From contig NZ_JAHKRM010000028.1 in assembly GCF_019396345.1 (NCBI RefSeq), positions 69,498 to 133,497 of the forward strand: DNA of 64,000 bases. The letters are read 5' to 3'. Made by a program: the position numbers and the translations under genes. This stretch comes from Nonomuraea guangzhouensis (GTDB lineage: Bacteria; Actinomycetota; Actinomycetes; Streptosporangiales; Streptosporangiaceae). The notes below the pieces were generated by a model. The model was not told the origin of the DNA, did no database searches, and saw nothing but the letters and a program-made list of their open reading frames with translations. This document shows, piece by piece, positions 42,675 to 51,118 of this stretch (the stretch's first letter is position 1; each line of letters starts with the position of its first letter).

Positions 42675-44831
42675 TCAACCCGCAGCGTGCCGCCCGTCCG
42701 CCACCTCGACCGACAGACCGGGTGGAAGGCCCGTGACCTCGGCCCTGCCGGAGCGGTCGATCGACACAGTGACGTCGGCGCCCGCCACTCGCAGGCCACG
42801 CACCGTGACCGCGCCGAGTGGGGCTCCCGCGAGTGGACGCAGCAGGACCTTGCCGCCGGGTACATCCGGATACAGGCCCACAGCCGCGTGCAGCAGTGTC
42901 ACGGCGGCGGCGGCCGACCATGCCTGGGGGCGGCAGGCCGCCGGGTAGGCCACCGGGCGGCCGACCGTGTCCCGGTCGTCGCCCGCGTGGAGTTCGGGCA
43001 GACGGTAGTCGAAACCCTCCGCCGCCGCCAGCAGGCCCTGCGCCAGGTCCGCCGCCAGCCGCCCATGACCGGTCCTGGCGAGGCCGGCGAGGACGATGGC
43101 GGTGTCGTGCGACCAGACGGACCCGCAGTGGTAGGACAGCGGGCTGAACGCCACGTCATCGGCCGACATCGTCCGGAGCCCGAAGGCGCCGGACATCGCC
43201 GGGGTGCCGAGCAACTCCGCCACTCTCGCCTCCTCCCCCGCCGACAGCAGGCCCGTGCCGAGGAGGTGGCCGATGTTGCTGGTCAGCGAGTCGACCGGCT
43301 GTTTGGCTCCGTCGAGGGCCAATGCGGGATAGCTGTCCTCACGACCAGTGACCGACGCGGAAAAGCCACCCCCAGGGGCGGGGCCGGTGACCCAGAAGCG
43401 GGCGCGGAAGCGGTCGGTCATCGTGCCCGCGTAGTCCAGCCACCGTTCGGCCCCCCGGCGGCCGAACGCCGTCAGCAGGGCGGCGCCCTGGCGGGCGGCG
43501 GCGCAGGCGTACCCCTGGACTTCCGCCAGCGCGATGGGCGGTTCGGCCTGGCGGCCGTCGTGGAAGCGGACGGCGTCGCCCGAGTCCTTCCACCCCTGGT
43601 TGGCCAGGCCGTGGCCGGTCAGGTCGATGTACTCCAGGAAGCCGTCCCCGTCAGGGTCCGCATGATCGCCGAGCCAGCCGAGCGCCGCCTCCAGGGCCGG
43701 GAGCAGAGGTTCGACCTGGGCGGCGGGCATGCCCCAGCGCCAGGCGTCGTACAGCAGGCCGATCCAGAGCGGGGTGGCGTCGATGGTGCCGTAGTAGGCG
43801 GCGGGCAGCCGCAGCCCGCCGCCGCTGTGTTCGTGGCGGCGCAGCTCGTGCATGATCTTGCCGGGCGCCTCGCCGGTGGCCGGGTCGACGCGGGTGCCCT
43901 GCCGCCGGGCCAGGACACGGAGGGTGCTCGCCGCCAGGTCGGTGCCCAGAGGCAGCAGCATCCTGGCGGCCCAGAGGCTGTCACGCCCGAACAGCGTCAG
44001 GAACCACGGCACCCCCGCGCCCAGGAACGTGTCCCCCGGCTCCCCGGGCTCGGCCAGCCTGAGGGAGCGCAGGTCTTCGAGCGAACGCGCCGCCAGGCGT
44101 ACGAGCCGGGTGTCGTCGGCCGTCACCTCGGGGACGCTCCACTCCAGCGGCCTGGCCGGCGCGGTGACCACCGCGTCCGGGTCGTCGATCACGGCGGCCC
44201 ACCGCAGCGTGACCCGCTCGCCGGGCGCGAGCGAGATCTCCCACCGCAGCCGCCCGCCGACCCCACGGGGATCTCCCGGCGCCTCGGGGTGTGGCTCCAC
44301 CGTCGCGTTCTCGCCGGTCGCCCGCACTCGGATGCGGCCGGATCGCCACTCCAGGGACCCGCCGTCAGCGGACGGGACGAGCGAGGCGGCGGCCGGCGGG
44401 GCGGTGCCGCCGGACTTCACCAGCTCGATCGGGGCGAAATCGCAGCTCAGGTCCACTGTGACGGTGGCCGTCACGGGGCGGGTCGCGGTGGAGGCGATCT
44501 CGATGAGCTCCGCCATCCGTCCGGGAGTGACCTCGCGCGTACGGTCGACACGGACCGTGGGGTCCGCGATCGGGTCGCCCAGCCGGCGGACCAGCGACAC
44601 GAACCTGGTACGCCCCGCGGCCTGCGCGGCATGCCCCACGGCCTCCGGTTCCCAGCCGTCCACGGCCAGTGTGACCTGGGACAATGCCCGCGCGTCCGCA
44701 TGGAACAGACCCTGCACCCCGGCCGCCCTGATCTGCCCGTCGGTGCCGCTCAGCGCGGTCGTCGGTGCCAGGACGGTGCTGACGAGGTCGTGCAGCAACG
44801 GCTGCAGGCGGTGCGTGGCTTGGTCGAGCAC
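42675..44831 (-). CDS. Glycogen-debranching/amylo-alpha-1,6-glucosidase-like glycosidase
   Basis: A ~718-residue cytoplasmic protein. The N-terminal beta-sandwich (LHDLVSTVLAP, GVQGLFHADARALSQ) matches the 'glycogen debranching enzyme N-terminal' domain. The C-terminal (alpha/alpha)6 barrel has GAGVPWFLTLFGRDSLWAARM, GLANQGWKDSGDAVRF and YHCGSVWSHDTAI, which contain the acidic catalytic candidates. It would trim sugars taken up by the ABC system nearby. GTG at 44831 is preferred (GGGGG six bases before); a TTG at 44867 lacks a site. Divergent from lacI. Confidence 0.85.
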   Translation of the reverse strand: MLDQATHRLQPLLHDLVSTVLAPTTALSGTDGQIRAAGVQGLFHADARALSQVTLAVDGWEPEAVGHAAQAAGRTRFVSLVRRLGDPIADPTVRVDRTREVTPGRMAELIEIASTATRPVTATVTVDLSCDFAPIELVKSGGTAPPAAASLVPSADGGSLEWRSGRIRVRATGENATVEPHPEAPGDPRGVGGRLRWEISLAPGERVTLRWAAVIDDPDAVVTAPARPLEWSVPEVTADDTRLVRLAARSLEDLRSLRLAEPGEPGDTFLGAGVPWFLTLFGRDSLWAARMLLPLGTDLAASTLRVLARRQGTRVDPATGEAPGKIMHELRRHEHSGGGLRLPAAYYGTIDATPLWIGLLYDAWRWGMPAAQVEPLLPALEAALGWLGDHADPDGDGFLEYIDLTGHGLANQGWKDSGDAVRFHDGRQAEPPIALAEVQGYACAAARQGAALLTAFGRRGAERWLDYAGTMTDRFRARFWVTGPAPGGGFSASVTGREDSYPALALDGAKQPVDSLTSNIGHLLGTGLLSAGEEARVAELLGTPAMSGAFGLRTMSADDVAFSPLSYHCGSVWSHDTAIVLAGLARTGHGRLAADLAQGLLAAAEGFDYRLPELHAGDDRDTVGRPVAYPAACRPQAWSAAAAVTLLHAAVGLYPDVPGGKVLLRPLAGAPLGAVTVRGLRVAGADVTVSIDRSGRAEVTGLPPGLSVEVADGRHAAG

Positions 44832-44895
44832 AAGCGGCCCCCAAATCTTGACAGGCGAATCGTCCAAGGGAGATAGTGCGTAACACTCCGTTTAC

Positions 44896-44938
44896 TTGAA
44901 CGATCCAATCCTGCCATACGGCGATTTGAACGTTCAAA
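44896..44938. promoter_or_regulatory. LacI-type operators between glycosidase and regulator genes
   Basis: TTTGAACGTTCAAA (44925-44938) is a perfect 14-bp palindrome with the central CG typical of LacI-family sites. A second, imperfect copy TTGAACGATCCAA lies at 44896-44908, about three helical turns away. Both sit in the 125-base gap between the divergent genes. Confidence 0.75.
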
Positions 44939-44956
44939 CCATTAGAAAGAGACATG

Positions 44957-45919
44957 ATGCCTGAAAAGGTGACGATCGCCGACGTCGCGCGGCGGGCCAG
45001 CGTCTCCCGGCAGACCGTCTCGAACGTTCTGAACTCCCCCGACCTCGTCCGCGAAGAGACCCGCGAGCGCGTACGGCAGGCGGTCGAAGAGCTCGGCTAC
45101 CGGGTGAACCAGGCCGCGCGGCGCATGCGGACCGGCCGGTCGCGGCTGCTGGCCGTGCGGATCGAGCAGACGCAGGATGGCATGAACGTCTTCGACCGGT
45201 TCCTGCATGGGCTGACCGACTCGGCGGCCAAGGCGGGATATCGGGTGATCCTTTACACGGCCGACGACGACCGGTCGGAGATCGCCACGTTCGACGACCT
45301 GCTGGGGGCGTACGAACCGGATGCGTTCGTGCTGACCGGCACGCATTACGGTGATGTGCGTACCTCGTGGCTGGCCGAGCGGGAGCTGGCGTTCGTCACG
45401 TTCGGCCGGCCGTGGGGCATGCCGGAGGGCGGCGCCCATCCGTGGGTGGACGTGGACGGCGCGGCCGGCACGGCCGCCGCCACCCGGCACCTGCTCGGCG
45501 CGGGTCATCGGCGGATCGGGTTCATCGGCTGGCCCGAGGGCTCCGGCGTCGGTGACGACCGCAGGAGCGGATGGGCCCGAGCGCTTGACGACACGGGCGC
45601 GCTGGAGCGGCGGACCGATGGGTCCGCGGCCGAGGGTGAGGCGGCGGCGAGGGAGCTGATCGCGGCCGGCGCCACCGCCCTGGTGTGCGTGAGCGACTCC
45701 GTCGCCCTGGGCGCGTTGCAGGCCGGGCCGGTGCCCGTGATCGGGTTCGACGACACGCCCGTGGCGGCCGCGATCGGCCTGACCAGCCTCAGCCAGCCGC
45801 TGTCAGACGCCGCCGCGCGCTGCGTCGGCGTGCTGACCCGGCTCCTCGAAGACGACAGCCCGGACAAGCCGGATCACGTCCTGCTTGAGCCCTCCCTGGT
45901 CATCCGGCGTACAGCGTGA
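44957..45919 (+). CDS. LacI family transcriptional regulator
   Basis: A ~320-residue repressor. TIADVARRASVSRQTVSNVLNSP is the helix-turn-helix, VNQAARRMRTGRS the hinge, followed by a periplasmic-binding-like sugar domain (VILYTADDDRSE, IGFIGWPEGSG, VIGFDDTP). It probably senses the sugar carried by the ABC transporter that follows and binds the palindromes just upstream. ATG at 44957 has AAAGAG five bases upstream; the adjacent ATG at 44954 is possible. Confidence 0.92.
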   Translation: MPEKVTIADVARRASVSRQTVSNVLNSPDLVREETRERVRQAVEELGYRVNQAARRMRTGRSRLLAVRIEQTQDGMNVFDRFLHGLTDSAAKAGYRVILYTADDDRSEIATFDDLLGAYEPDAFVLTGTHYGDVRTSWLAERELAFVTFGRPWGMPEGGAHPWVDVDGAAGTAAATRHLLGAGHRRIGFIGWPEGSGVGDDRRSGWARALDDTGALERRTDGSAAEGEAAARELIAAGATALVCVSDSVALGALQAGPVPVIGFDDTPVAAAIGLTSLSQPLSDAAARCVGVLTRLLEDDSPDKPDHVLLEPSLVIRRTA

Positions 45920-45930
45920 AAGGAACCACG

Positions 45931-47157
45931 ATGAAACACCTCCCCCTGGCGGCGCTGGCCGTACTGGCGCTGGCCGCGACCGCGTGCGGCAGCGGCTTCG
46001 AGGACAAGCCGGCGGCCGCGCCGCAGAGCAGCGGCCCCGCCTCGCTGCGGATCCTCATCGCCTCCTCCGGCGACCCGGAGACGACCGCGGTCAAGCAGGC
46101 CGCGGACGCGTGGGCGAAGGCGAGTGGCAACCAGGCCACGGTCACCCCGGCGCAGGACATCCACCAGCAGCTCGGCCAGGCGTTCGCGGGCGGCACCCCG
46201 CCCGACGTCTTCTACGTGGACGCCTCGCGGTTCGCCGACTACGCCAGCGTCGGCGCGCTGGAGCCGTACGGGGACAAGATCTCGAACCCGGACGACTTCT
46301 ACCCGAGCCTGCGCACCACGTTCACCCGGGACGGCAAGTTCTACTGCGCGCCGAAGGACTTCTCCACGCTGGCGCTGATCGTCAACGACGGACTGTGGAA
46401 GAAGGCGGGCCTGGCGGCGTCCGACGTGCCGACCACCTGGGAGCAGCTCACCGCGGTGGCCGGCAAGCTCAAGGCCAAGGGCATCACCCCGCTGGCGATC
46501 GGCGACACCCGCGACCGGATCGGCGCGTTCATGGTGCAGGCCGGCGGCTGGATCACCAGCGCCGACGGCAAGCAGGCCACCGGCGACAGCCCCGAGAACC
46601 TCAAGGCCGTGGAGTACGTCAAGACACTGCTCAAGGACAAGCTGGCCGAGTACCCCAAGCAGCTCGGCGCGTCGTGGCCCGGTGAGGCGTTCGGCAAGGG
46701 CAAGGCCGCGATGACGATCGAGGGCAACTGGATCAAGGGCGCGCTGAAGGCCGACTACCCGGACATCCAGTACACCGCCCACCCGCTGCCCGCCGGGGCC
46801 AAGCAGGGCACGCTGTCGTTCACGAACTGCTGGGGCATCGCGGCCAAGAGCGCCAGCAAGACGGCGGCGATCGCCTTCGTCGAGGCGATGACCAAGGCCG
46901 ACCAGCAGCTCACGTTCGCCAAGGCGTTCGGGGTGATGCCGTCGCGGCAGTCGGCCAAGGACGCCTACGTCAAGGAGTTCCCCATGGACACGGCGTTCGT
47001 GGACGGCGCCGCCTACGCCCAGGGCCCGGTGAACGCCCCCAAGATGGACAGCGTCCTGGCCGACTTCGACGCCGGTCTCCAGCAGCTCACCACGCAGGAC
47101 CCGAAGGCGCTGCTGGCCAGGCTGCAGAAGAACACGCAGTCCGCCCTGGGTGAATGA
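45931..47157 (+). CDS. CUT1 sugar ABC transporter substrate-binding lipoprotein
   Basis: A 408-residue lipoprotein with lipobox ATAC (Cys19), then a family 1 solute-binding fold: ILIASSGDPETTAVKQAADAWAKASG, PPDVFYVDASRFADYASVGAL, YCAPKDFSTLALIVNDGLWKKAG and AAMTIEGNWIKGAL. Members bind oligosaccharides such as maltodextrins or cellodextrins; which one is not clear, though the debranching-type enzyme upstream hints at alpha-glucans. AAGGA lies before the ATG at 45931. It overlaps the first permease gene by four bases. Confidence 0.92.
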   Translation: MKHLPLAALAVLALAATACGSGFEDKPAAAPQSSGPASLRILIASSGDPETTAVKQAADAWAKASGNQATVTPAQDIHQQLGQAFAGGTPPDVFYVDASRFADYASVGALEPYGDKISNPDDFYPSLRTTFTRDGKFYCAPKDFSTLALIVNDGLWKKAGLAASDVPTTWEQLTAVAGKLKAKGITPLAIGDTRDRIGAFMVQAGGWITSADGKQATGDSPENLKAVEYVKTLLKDKLAEYPKQLGASWPGEAFGKGKAAMTIEGNWIKGALKADYPDIQYTAHPLPAGAKQGTLSFTNCWGIAAKSASKTAAIAFVEAMTKADQQLTFAKAFGVMPSRQSAKDAYVKEFPMDTAFVDGAAYAQGPVNAPKMDSVLADFDAGLQQLTTQDPKALLARLQKNTQSALGE

Positions 47158-48161
47158 TGCGCCGCAACCGGGTCAGGGATGACGTGACGGGGTGGCTGTT
47201 CGTCGCGCCGGTCGTGGTGATCCTCGGGGTGTTCCTGCTGCTGCCGATCCTGATGGCGATGTGGGTCAGCCTCACCTCGTGGAACGGCCAGGGCAGCCCG
47301 TTCAAGAGCGGCGTGCCGTTCGTCGGGCTGGAGAACTACGGGCGGCTGTTCACCCGCGACGACCTGGCCCGCGAGAACTTCATGATCAGCATCAGGAACA
47401 ACGCCTACTACGTGGCGATCGTCGTACCGCTGCAGACGGCGCTGGCGCTCGGCCTGGCCCTGATCGTGAACAGCCGCCTGCTCAAGGGCAAGTCGTTCTT
47501 CCGGAGCGCGTTCTACTTCCCGTCGGTCACCAGCTCGGTGGCGATCAGCGTGGTGTTCCTGTTCATCTTCAGCAACTCGGGGGCGCTCACGCAGTTGCTC
47601 GGCTTCTTCGGCATCCAGGGGCCGCAGTGGTTCTCCGACGCCCGAGGGGTCATCCACCTGCTGCTCGGCATGGACACGCCGCCGGCGGCGCTCGCCGGGG
47701 CGGGGCCGTTCGGCCTTTCGTGGTGGGAGTGGCTGTCGGGGCCGAGCGTGGCGATGTGCGCGATCATCGCGCTGGTCGTGTGGACGACGTCGGGGACGTT
47801 CATGCTGATGTTCCTGGCGGCGTTGCAGGACATCCCGGTGACGCTGGAGGAGGCGGCCATGCTCGACGGGGCCGGGCGGTGGCAGCGGTTCCGGTACGTG
47901 ACGCTGCCGATGCTCAAGCCGACGATGTTCCTGGTGCTGACGCTCGGGCTGATCGGGACCTGGCAGGTGTTCGACCAGATCTACGTGATGAGCCAGGGCG
48001 CGCCGGCCAAGACGACGCTGACCCCGGCGTTCCTGTCGTACCGGACGGCGTTCCGGGACTTCGACTATGGGGCGGGGACGGCGATCTCGTTCGTGCTGTT
48101 CCTCATCATCGTGCTGCTGACGCTGTTCCAGCGCCGGGTGATGCGGGAGAGGAGGGGCTGA
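47154..48161 (+). CDS. CUT1 sugar ABC transporter permease (MalF/UgpA-like)
   Basis: A 335-residue membrane protein with six or more helices. The N-terminal helix is GWLFVAPVVVILGVFLLLPILMAMWVSL, and the EAA loop is LEEAAMLDGAGRWQRFRYVTLPMLKP. It forms the import channel with the next gene's product. A periplasmic insert around residues 150-190 is longer than typical. Translationally coupled to the binding protein (ATGA) and one base before the second permease. Confidence 0.93.
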   Translation: MMRRNRVRDDVTGWLFVAPVVVILGVFLLLPILMAMWVSLTSWNGQGSPFKSGVPFVGLENYGRLFTRDDLARENFMISIRNNAYYVAIVVPLQTALALGLALIVNSRLLKGKSFFRSAFYFPSVTSSVAISVVFLFIFSNSGALTQLLGFFGIQGPQWFSDARGVIHLLLGMDTPPAALAGAGPFGLSWWEWLSGPSVAMCAIIALVVWTTSGTFMLMFLAALQDIPVTLEEAAMLDGAGRWQRFRYVTLPMLKPTMFLVLTLGLIGTWQVFDQIYVMSQGAPAKTTLTPAFLSYRTAFRDFDYGAGTAISFVLFLIIVLLTLFQRRVMRERRG

Positions 48162-48162
48162 G

Positions 48163-48993
48163 GTGCGCAAGCTCGCGAGCACCTTCACCGGCTACGCGAT
48201 CCTGATCTTCTTCGCGCTGGTGTTCATCTACCCGTTCGTCATCCAGATCGCGAACTCGTTCAAGACCGAGCCGGACGCGGCCGCCTCCCCGCTCTCGCCC
48301 ATCCCGCACCCGGGGACGCTGGCGGGGTTCGAGCGGGTGTTCAGCGGTACCGACCTGCCGGTGTGGCTGGGCAACTCGCTGCTGGTGACGGTCGTGCTGA
48401 CGGTCGGGCGGGTGTTCTTCGACTCACTGGCCGGGTACGCGCTGTCCAGGCTGCGGTTCCGGGGGCGGTCGGCGCTGTTCGGGGCGGTCATCGCGGTGAT
48501 GGCCGTGCCCGGCGTAGTCCTCTTTATCCCGAAATTTCTGGTCCTCAACCAGTTGGGGATGTATGACAGCTATCTGGCGTTGATCCTGCCGGTGATCGTG
48601 GACGCGGCGGGCGTGTTCATCATGAAGCAGTTCTTCGACTCGATCCCGGCGGGGGTGGAGGAGGCCGCACGGATCGACGGCGCGGGCACGTTCCGCACGT
48701 TCTGGTCGGTGGTGCTGCCGATGGCCCGGCCGGCGCTGATCACGCTGACGATCATCTCGTTCCAGGGGTCGTGGAACGAGTTCCCCCACACGCTGGTGGC
48801 CGTCCAGGACCCGGCACTGTTCACACTGCCCCGGGGGCTGGCCGATCTGGTCAGCGGGTCGCTGGGGGGCGGCACGCAGTACCCGCTCAAGCTGGGGGCG
48901 GCGCTGCTGGCGACGATTCCGGTGGCGGTGATTTTCGTGATCTTCCAGCGCAGGTTCGTCCGCGGCGCCAACGAGGGTAGCGACAAGGGCTGA
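48163..48993 (+). CDS. CUT1 sugar ABC transporter permease (MalG/UgpE-like)
   Basis: A 276-residue membrane protein with six helices. The EAA loop is VEEAARIDGAGTFRTFWSVVLPMARP, and GSWNEFPHTLVAVQDP is family-typical. It completes the channel with the preceding permease. No ATPase gene follows; actinomycete CUT1 systems commonly share the MsiK ATPase encoded elsewhere. GTG at 48163 with GGAGGGG upstream. Confidence 0.93.
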   Translation: MRKLASTFTGYAILIFFALVFIYPFVIQIANSFKTEPDAAASPLSPIPHPGTLAGFERVFSGTDLPVWLGNSLLVTVVLTVGRVFFDSLAGYALSRLRFRGRSALFGAVIAVMAVPGVVLFIPKFLVLNQLGMYDSYLALILPVIVDAAGVFIMKQFFDSIPAGVEEAARIDGAGTFRTFWSVVLPMARPALITLTIISFQGSWNEFPHTLVAVQDPALFTLPRGLADLVSGSLGGGTQYPLKLGAALLATIPVAVIFVIFQRRFVRGANEGSDKG

Positions 48994-49035
48994 ACCCGCA
49001 CCTGCCCGGGCGCCAACGCACAGGAGGCTGGGTGG

Positions 49036-50040
49036 TCAATGGTCGGTGATGAGGGCGTCCAGAGCGGCTGCCTTGTCGGCTTCGGAGGGCAGGGCGTAGC
49101 GCCGGGTGGTGTCCAGCGAGTCGTGGCCGAGGAGTTCGGCGACCAGGATGGGGTCTTTGCCGTCGCGGATGAGCTGGGTGGCGAAGGTGTGGCGCAGGAC
49201 GTGCGGGCTGAAGGATTCGGTGGGGTCGTCATTGAGGCCGACAGCGTCGCCGAGGCCGGTGATGATGTCGCGCGCGGAGCGGTCGCTCAGGCGGCCGCCG
49301 CGGTGGTTGAGGAACACCGCGGCGTGGGTGCCGGCCCCCTTCCAATCGGCGCGGGCTTCCAGCCAGTCGGTCAGGGCCTGGCGCAGGTCCGCATGGACGG
49401 GCAGCAGGCGGATCTTGCCGCCGTCACGGCCCTTTCCGCAGATGCGCAGTTCGCCCTTGCGGGCCGACAGGCGTACATCGGCCAGGTCGAGGCCAACGAC
49501 CTCGGAGATGCGCAGGCCGGCGTAGTAGGGCAGCAGGGCGATGGCCTTGTCGCGCGGGGATGCGGTGAGCTGGACGTGGCGGACGTAGCGGCGGGTGCGC
49601 GGGGCGTCCAGGGCGCGGGGTGCTGTGCGGCGGGTGTCGCGTTCGCGGCGGGCTTGGGGTTTGCCGAGGCTGCGGCGGGCGTAGAAGTCGTCGATGGCCG
49701 ACAGGTAGGTGTCGATGGTGTTGGGGGCGCGGCGGCCGTTCTTCAGATGCCGGCGGAAGTCGTTCACGGCGCCGGTGGCGGCGATGTGGTCGGCGAGCGG
49801 GTCGCCGTCCAGCATGCCGGCGTCGGCTTGGTCGGCCAGCCAGGCCAGGTAGCCGCGCAGCCGAGAGGCGTACTTGGTCTTGGTGGAGTCGGCCAGCGGG
49901 GCGTGCGCGAGTGCGGCGGTGTAGCCGGCCAGGACGGCGGCGTGGGGGGCGGAGAGCGGAAGGGCCCGCGACCGGCTTGTGTTTCCGGAAGCCGATCCGG
50001 CCGGTTGCGTGATCTCTGAGGGCGCGTTTCCGGAAGTCAC
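49036..50040 (-). CDS. Tyrosine recombinase (XerC/D-like integrase)
   Basis: A 334-residue site-specific recombinase: core-binding SAM-like domain at ~30-125 and catalytic domain at 145-334. The full set is present: Arg177 (AGLRISEV), a beta-hairpin Lys (203 or 209), His280 and Arg283 (HVLRHTFAT), His306 (LLGHDSL) and nucleophile Tyr315 (RRYALP). It should cut and join DNA, but no phage, plasmid or tRNA attachment site is nearby. GTG at 50040; TAAACT seven bases upstream and no ribosome site suggest a leaderless message. A 26-bp palindrome lies at 50053. Confidence 0.88.
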   Translation of the reverse strand: MTSGNAPSEITQPAGSASGNTSRSRALPLSAPHAAVLAGYTAALAHAPLADSTKTKYASRLRGYLAWLADQADAGMLDGDPLADHIAATGAVNDFRRHLKNGRRAPNTIDTYLSAIDDFYARRSLGKPQARRERDTRRTAPRALDAPRTRRYVRHVQLTASPRDKAIALLPYYAGLRISEVVGLDLADVRLSARKGELRICGKGRDGGKIRLLPVHADLRQALTDWLEARADWKGAGTHAAVFLNHRGGRLSDRSARDIITGLGDAVGLNDDPTESFSPHVLRHTFATQLIRDGKDPILVAELLGHDSLDTTRRYALPSEADKAAALDALITDH

Positions 50041-50052
50041 CCGTTCAGTTTA

Positions 50053-50078
50053 CTTCCGGAATTGCGCAATTCCGGAAG
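50053..50078. promoter_or_regulatory. Perfect 26-bp palindrome upstream of the integrase gene
   Basis: CTTCCGGAATTGC (50053-50065) is followed directly by its exact reverse complement GCAATTCCGGAAG (50066-50078). TTCCGGAA also occurs at 49983-49990 and 50028-50035, giving four copies in 95 bases. It overlaps the likely integrase promoter (TAAACT on the minus strand). It may be an operator or a recombinase-binding site. Confidence 0.8.
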
Positions 50079-50192
50079 CCATGCCGTACACTGAAGATAC
50101 CGAGGTCTTTTCGAGCGTTGGCATTCAGGTCTGCGTCGCCCGCGGCGAACCACCACTGGCCCTTTCGGAGGGCCTGGACAGGTCAGGCGACC

Positions 50193-50675
50193 ATGACGCC
50201 GACACTTCTTTCTCAACCCGCACCGCTCAGCTCCACCTCGTTCGCGATCCCTCGGGTCGATTCCGCGCTTCGGCTCAGTCTCCGCCCGGTGCCGAATCGG
50301 CGAGCGGTGGTGGACGGGGCCTGGTGGCCCTCCTCCCGTGACGCGGCCGCCGAGTTGCCCGGTCTCATCGCCGCCGTGGATCGGCTGCTTGATCGGGTCA
50401 CGCTCCGCATCAGCCTGCATGGCGACGCGTGGCAGAACATCCCGCGCCGCATCCCGGCGCGCGGGCGTCAGGTCCGTATCGGCTGGTTCCGCCACACCGA
50501 CCCGCGCGTGATCATTCTCAGCTTCGCCGCCGGTGAGCCGGTCGTCCTGCTGATCATCCCTTCGGGTACCTCCGAGGCCACGGCCGACGGCTCGGCCCGC
50601 TGGGAGGACGAGGGCGGGTCGGTCATCGGGCAGGTGACGCAGTCATTCATGGGACGGCCGACGACGTCGGAATGA
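50193..50675 (+). CDS. DUF5994 family protein
   Basis: A 160-residue soluble protein. RLSLRPVPNRRAVVDGAWWPSSRDAAAELPGL and GWFRHTDPRVIILSF are typical of DUF5994, an actinomycete family of unknown function often near STAS and stress proteins. The next gene is a STAS protein, 119 bases on. ATG at 50193 starts the family-like N-terminus; reading further upstream to 50118 is possible but less protein-like. Confidence 0.8.
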   Translation: MTPTLLSQPAPLSSTSFAIPRVDSALRLSLRPVPNRRAVVDGAWWPSSRDAAAELPGLIAAVDRLLDRVTLRISLHGDAWQNIPRRIPARGRQVRIGWFRHTDPRVIILSFAAGEPVVLLIIPSGTSEATADGSARWEDEGGSVIGQVTQSFMGRPTTSE

Positions 50676-50794
50676 CCCCGTGCCGCCTGCCGGCCGGATC
50701 GAGCGGTCCTGGCACCGCCCGTACTGGCGGCGGGCCGATCTTCGGCCGGCAGGTATCTCATGACCTTTCAGTTTCTCCCGTGAGGAGGACTTCC

Positions 50795-51118
50795 ATGACC
50801 GTCATCGACACCGCCCCGCTCGCCGGGGTGAGCGCCTCGGCGCCGACCCTCGTGCATCTGTCGGGGGACATCGACATCTTCACCACAGCCCGGCTGCGCA
50901 AGAGGCTGATCAACACCCTCGACCACAGCACCGACCTGCTCATCTTGGATCTGTCCCAGGTCACCTTCTGCGGGGCAGGCGGCTTGGGCGTGCTGATCGG
51001 CGTGCAAGGCCGTGCCCGGACACGGGGCATCACGCTGGCTCTGACCGGCGTTCCTCCGCGCATGGCCCGGCTGCTGCGCATCACCGGCCTGCACCACCGC
51101 TTCCCGATCATGGTGTGA
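50795..51118 (+). CDS. STAS-domain anti-anti-sigma factor-like protein
   Basis: A 107-residue single STAS domain (SpoIIAA/RsbV type) that would bind an anti-sigma kinase. LVHLSGDIDIFTTARLRKRL and LLILDLSQVTFCGAGGLGVL mark the fold. At the phosphorylation site the usual Asp-Ser-Ser is Gly60-Ala61-Gly62, so the Ser that is normally phosphorylated (Ser58 in SpoIIAA) is missing. It may be constitutively active or not a phosphoswitch. GAGGAGG before ATG. It overlaps the desaturase start (GTGA). Confidence 0.88.
   Translation: MTVIDTAPLAGVSASAPTLVHLSGDIDIFTTARLRKRLINTLDHSTDLLILDLSQVTFCGAGGLGVLIGVQGRARTRGITLALTGVPPRMARLLRITGLHHRFPIMV

Noticed and set aside
42687-44876. A 729-codon plus-strand open frame over the debranching-type enzyme
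   Set aside because: No recognisable motifs; the third-position GC pattern and family motifs support the minus-strand gene.
49036-50120. A prophage or integrative element
   Set aside because: Only a recombinase is present. No phage, transfer or replication genes and no tRNA attachment duplicates flank it, so no element boundaries can be drawn.
50081-50341. A small gene starting at ATG 50081 after the palindrome
   Set aside because: It reads out of frame through the DUF5994 gene and has no family features or ribosome site.
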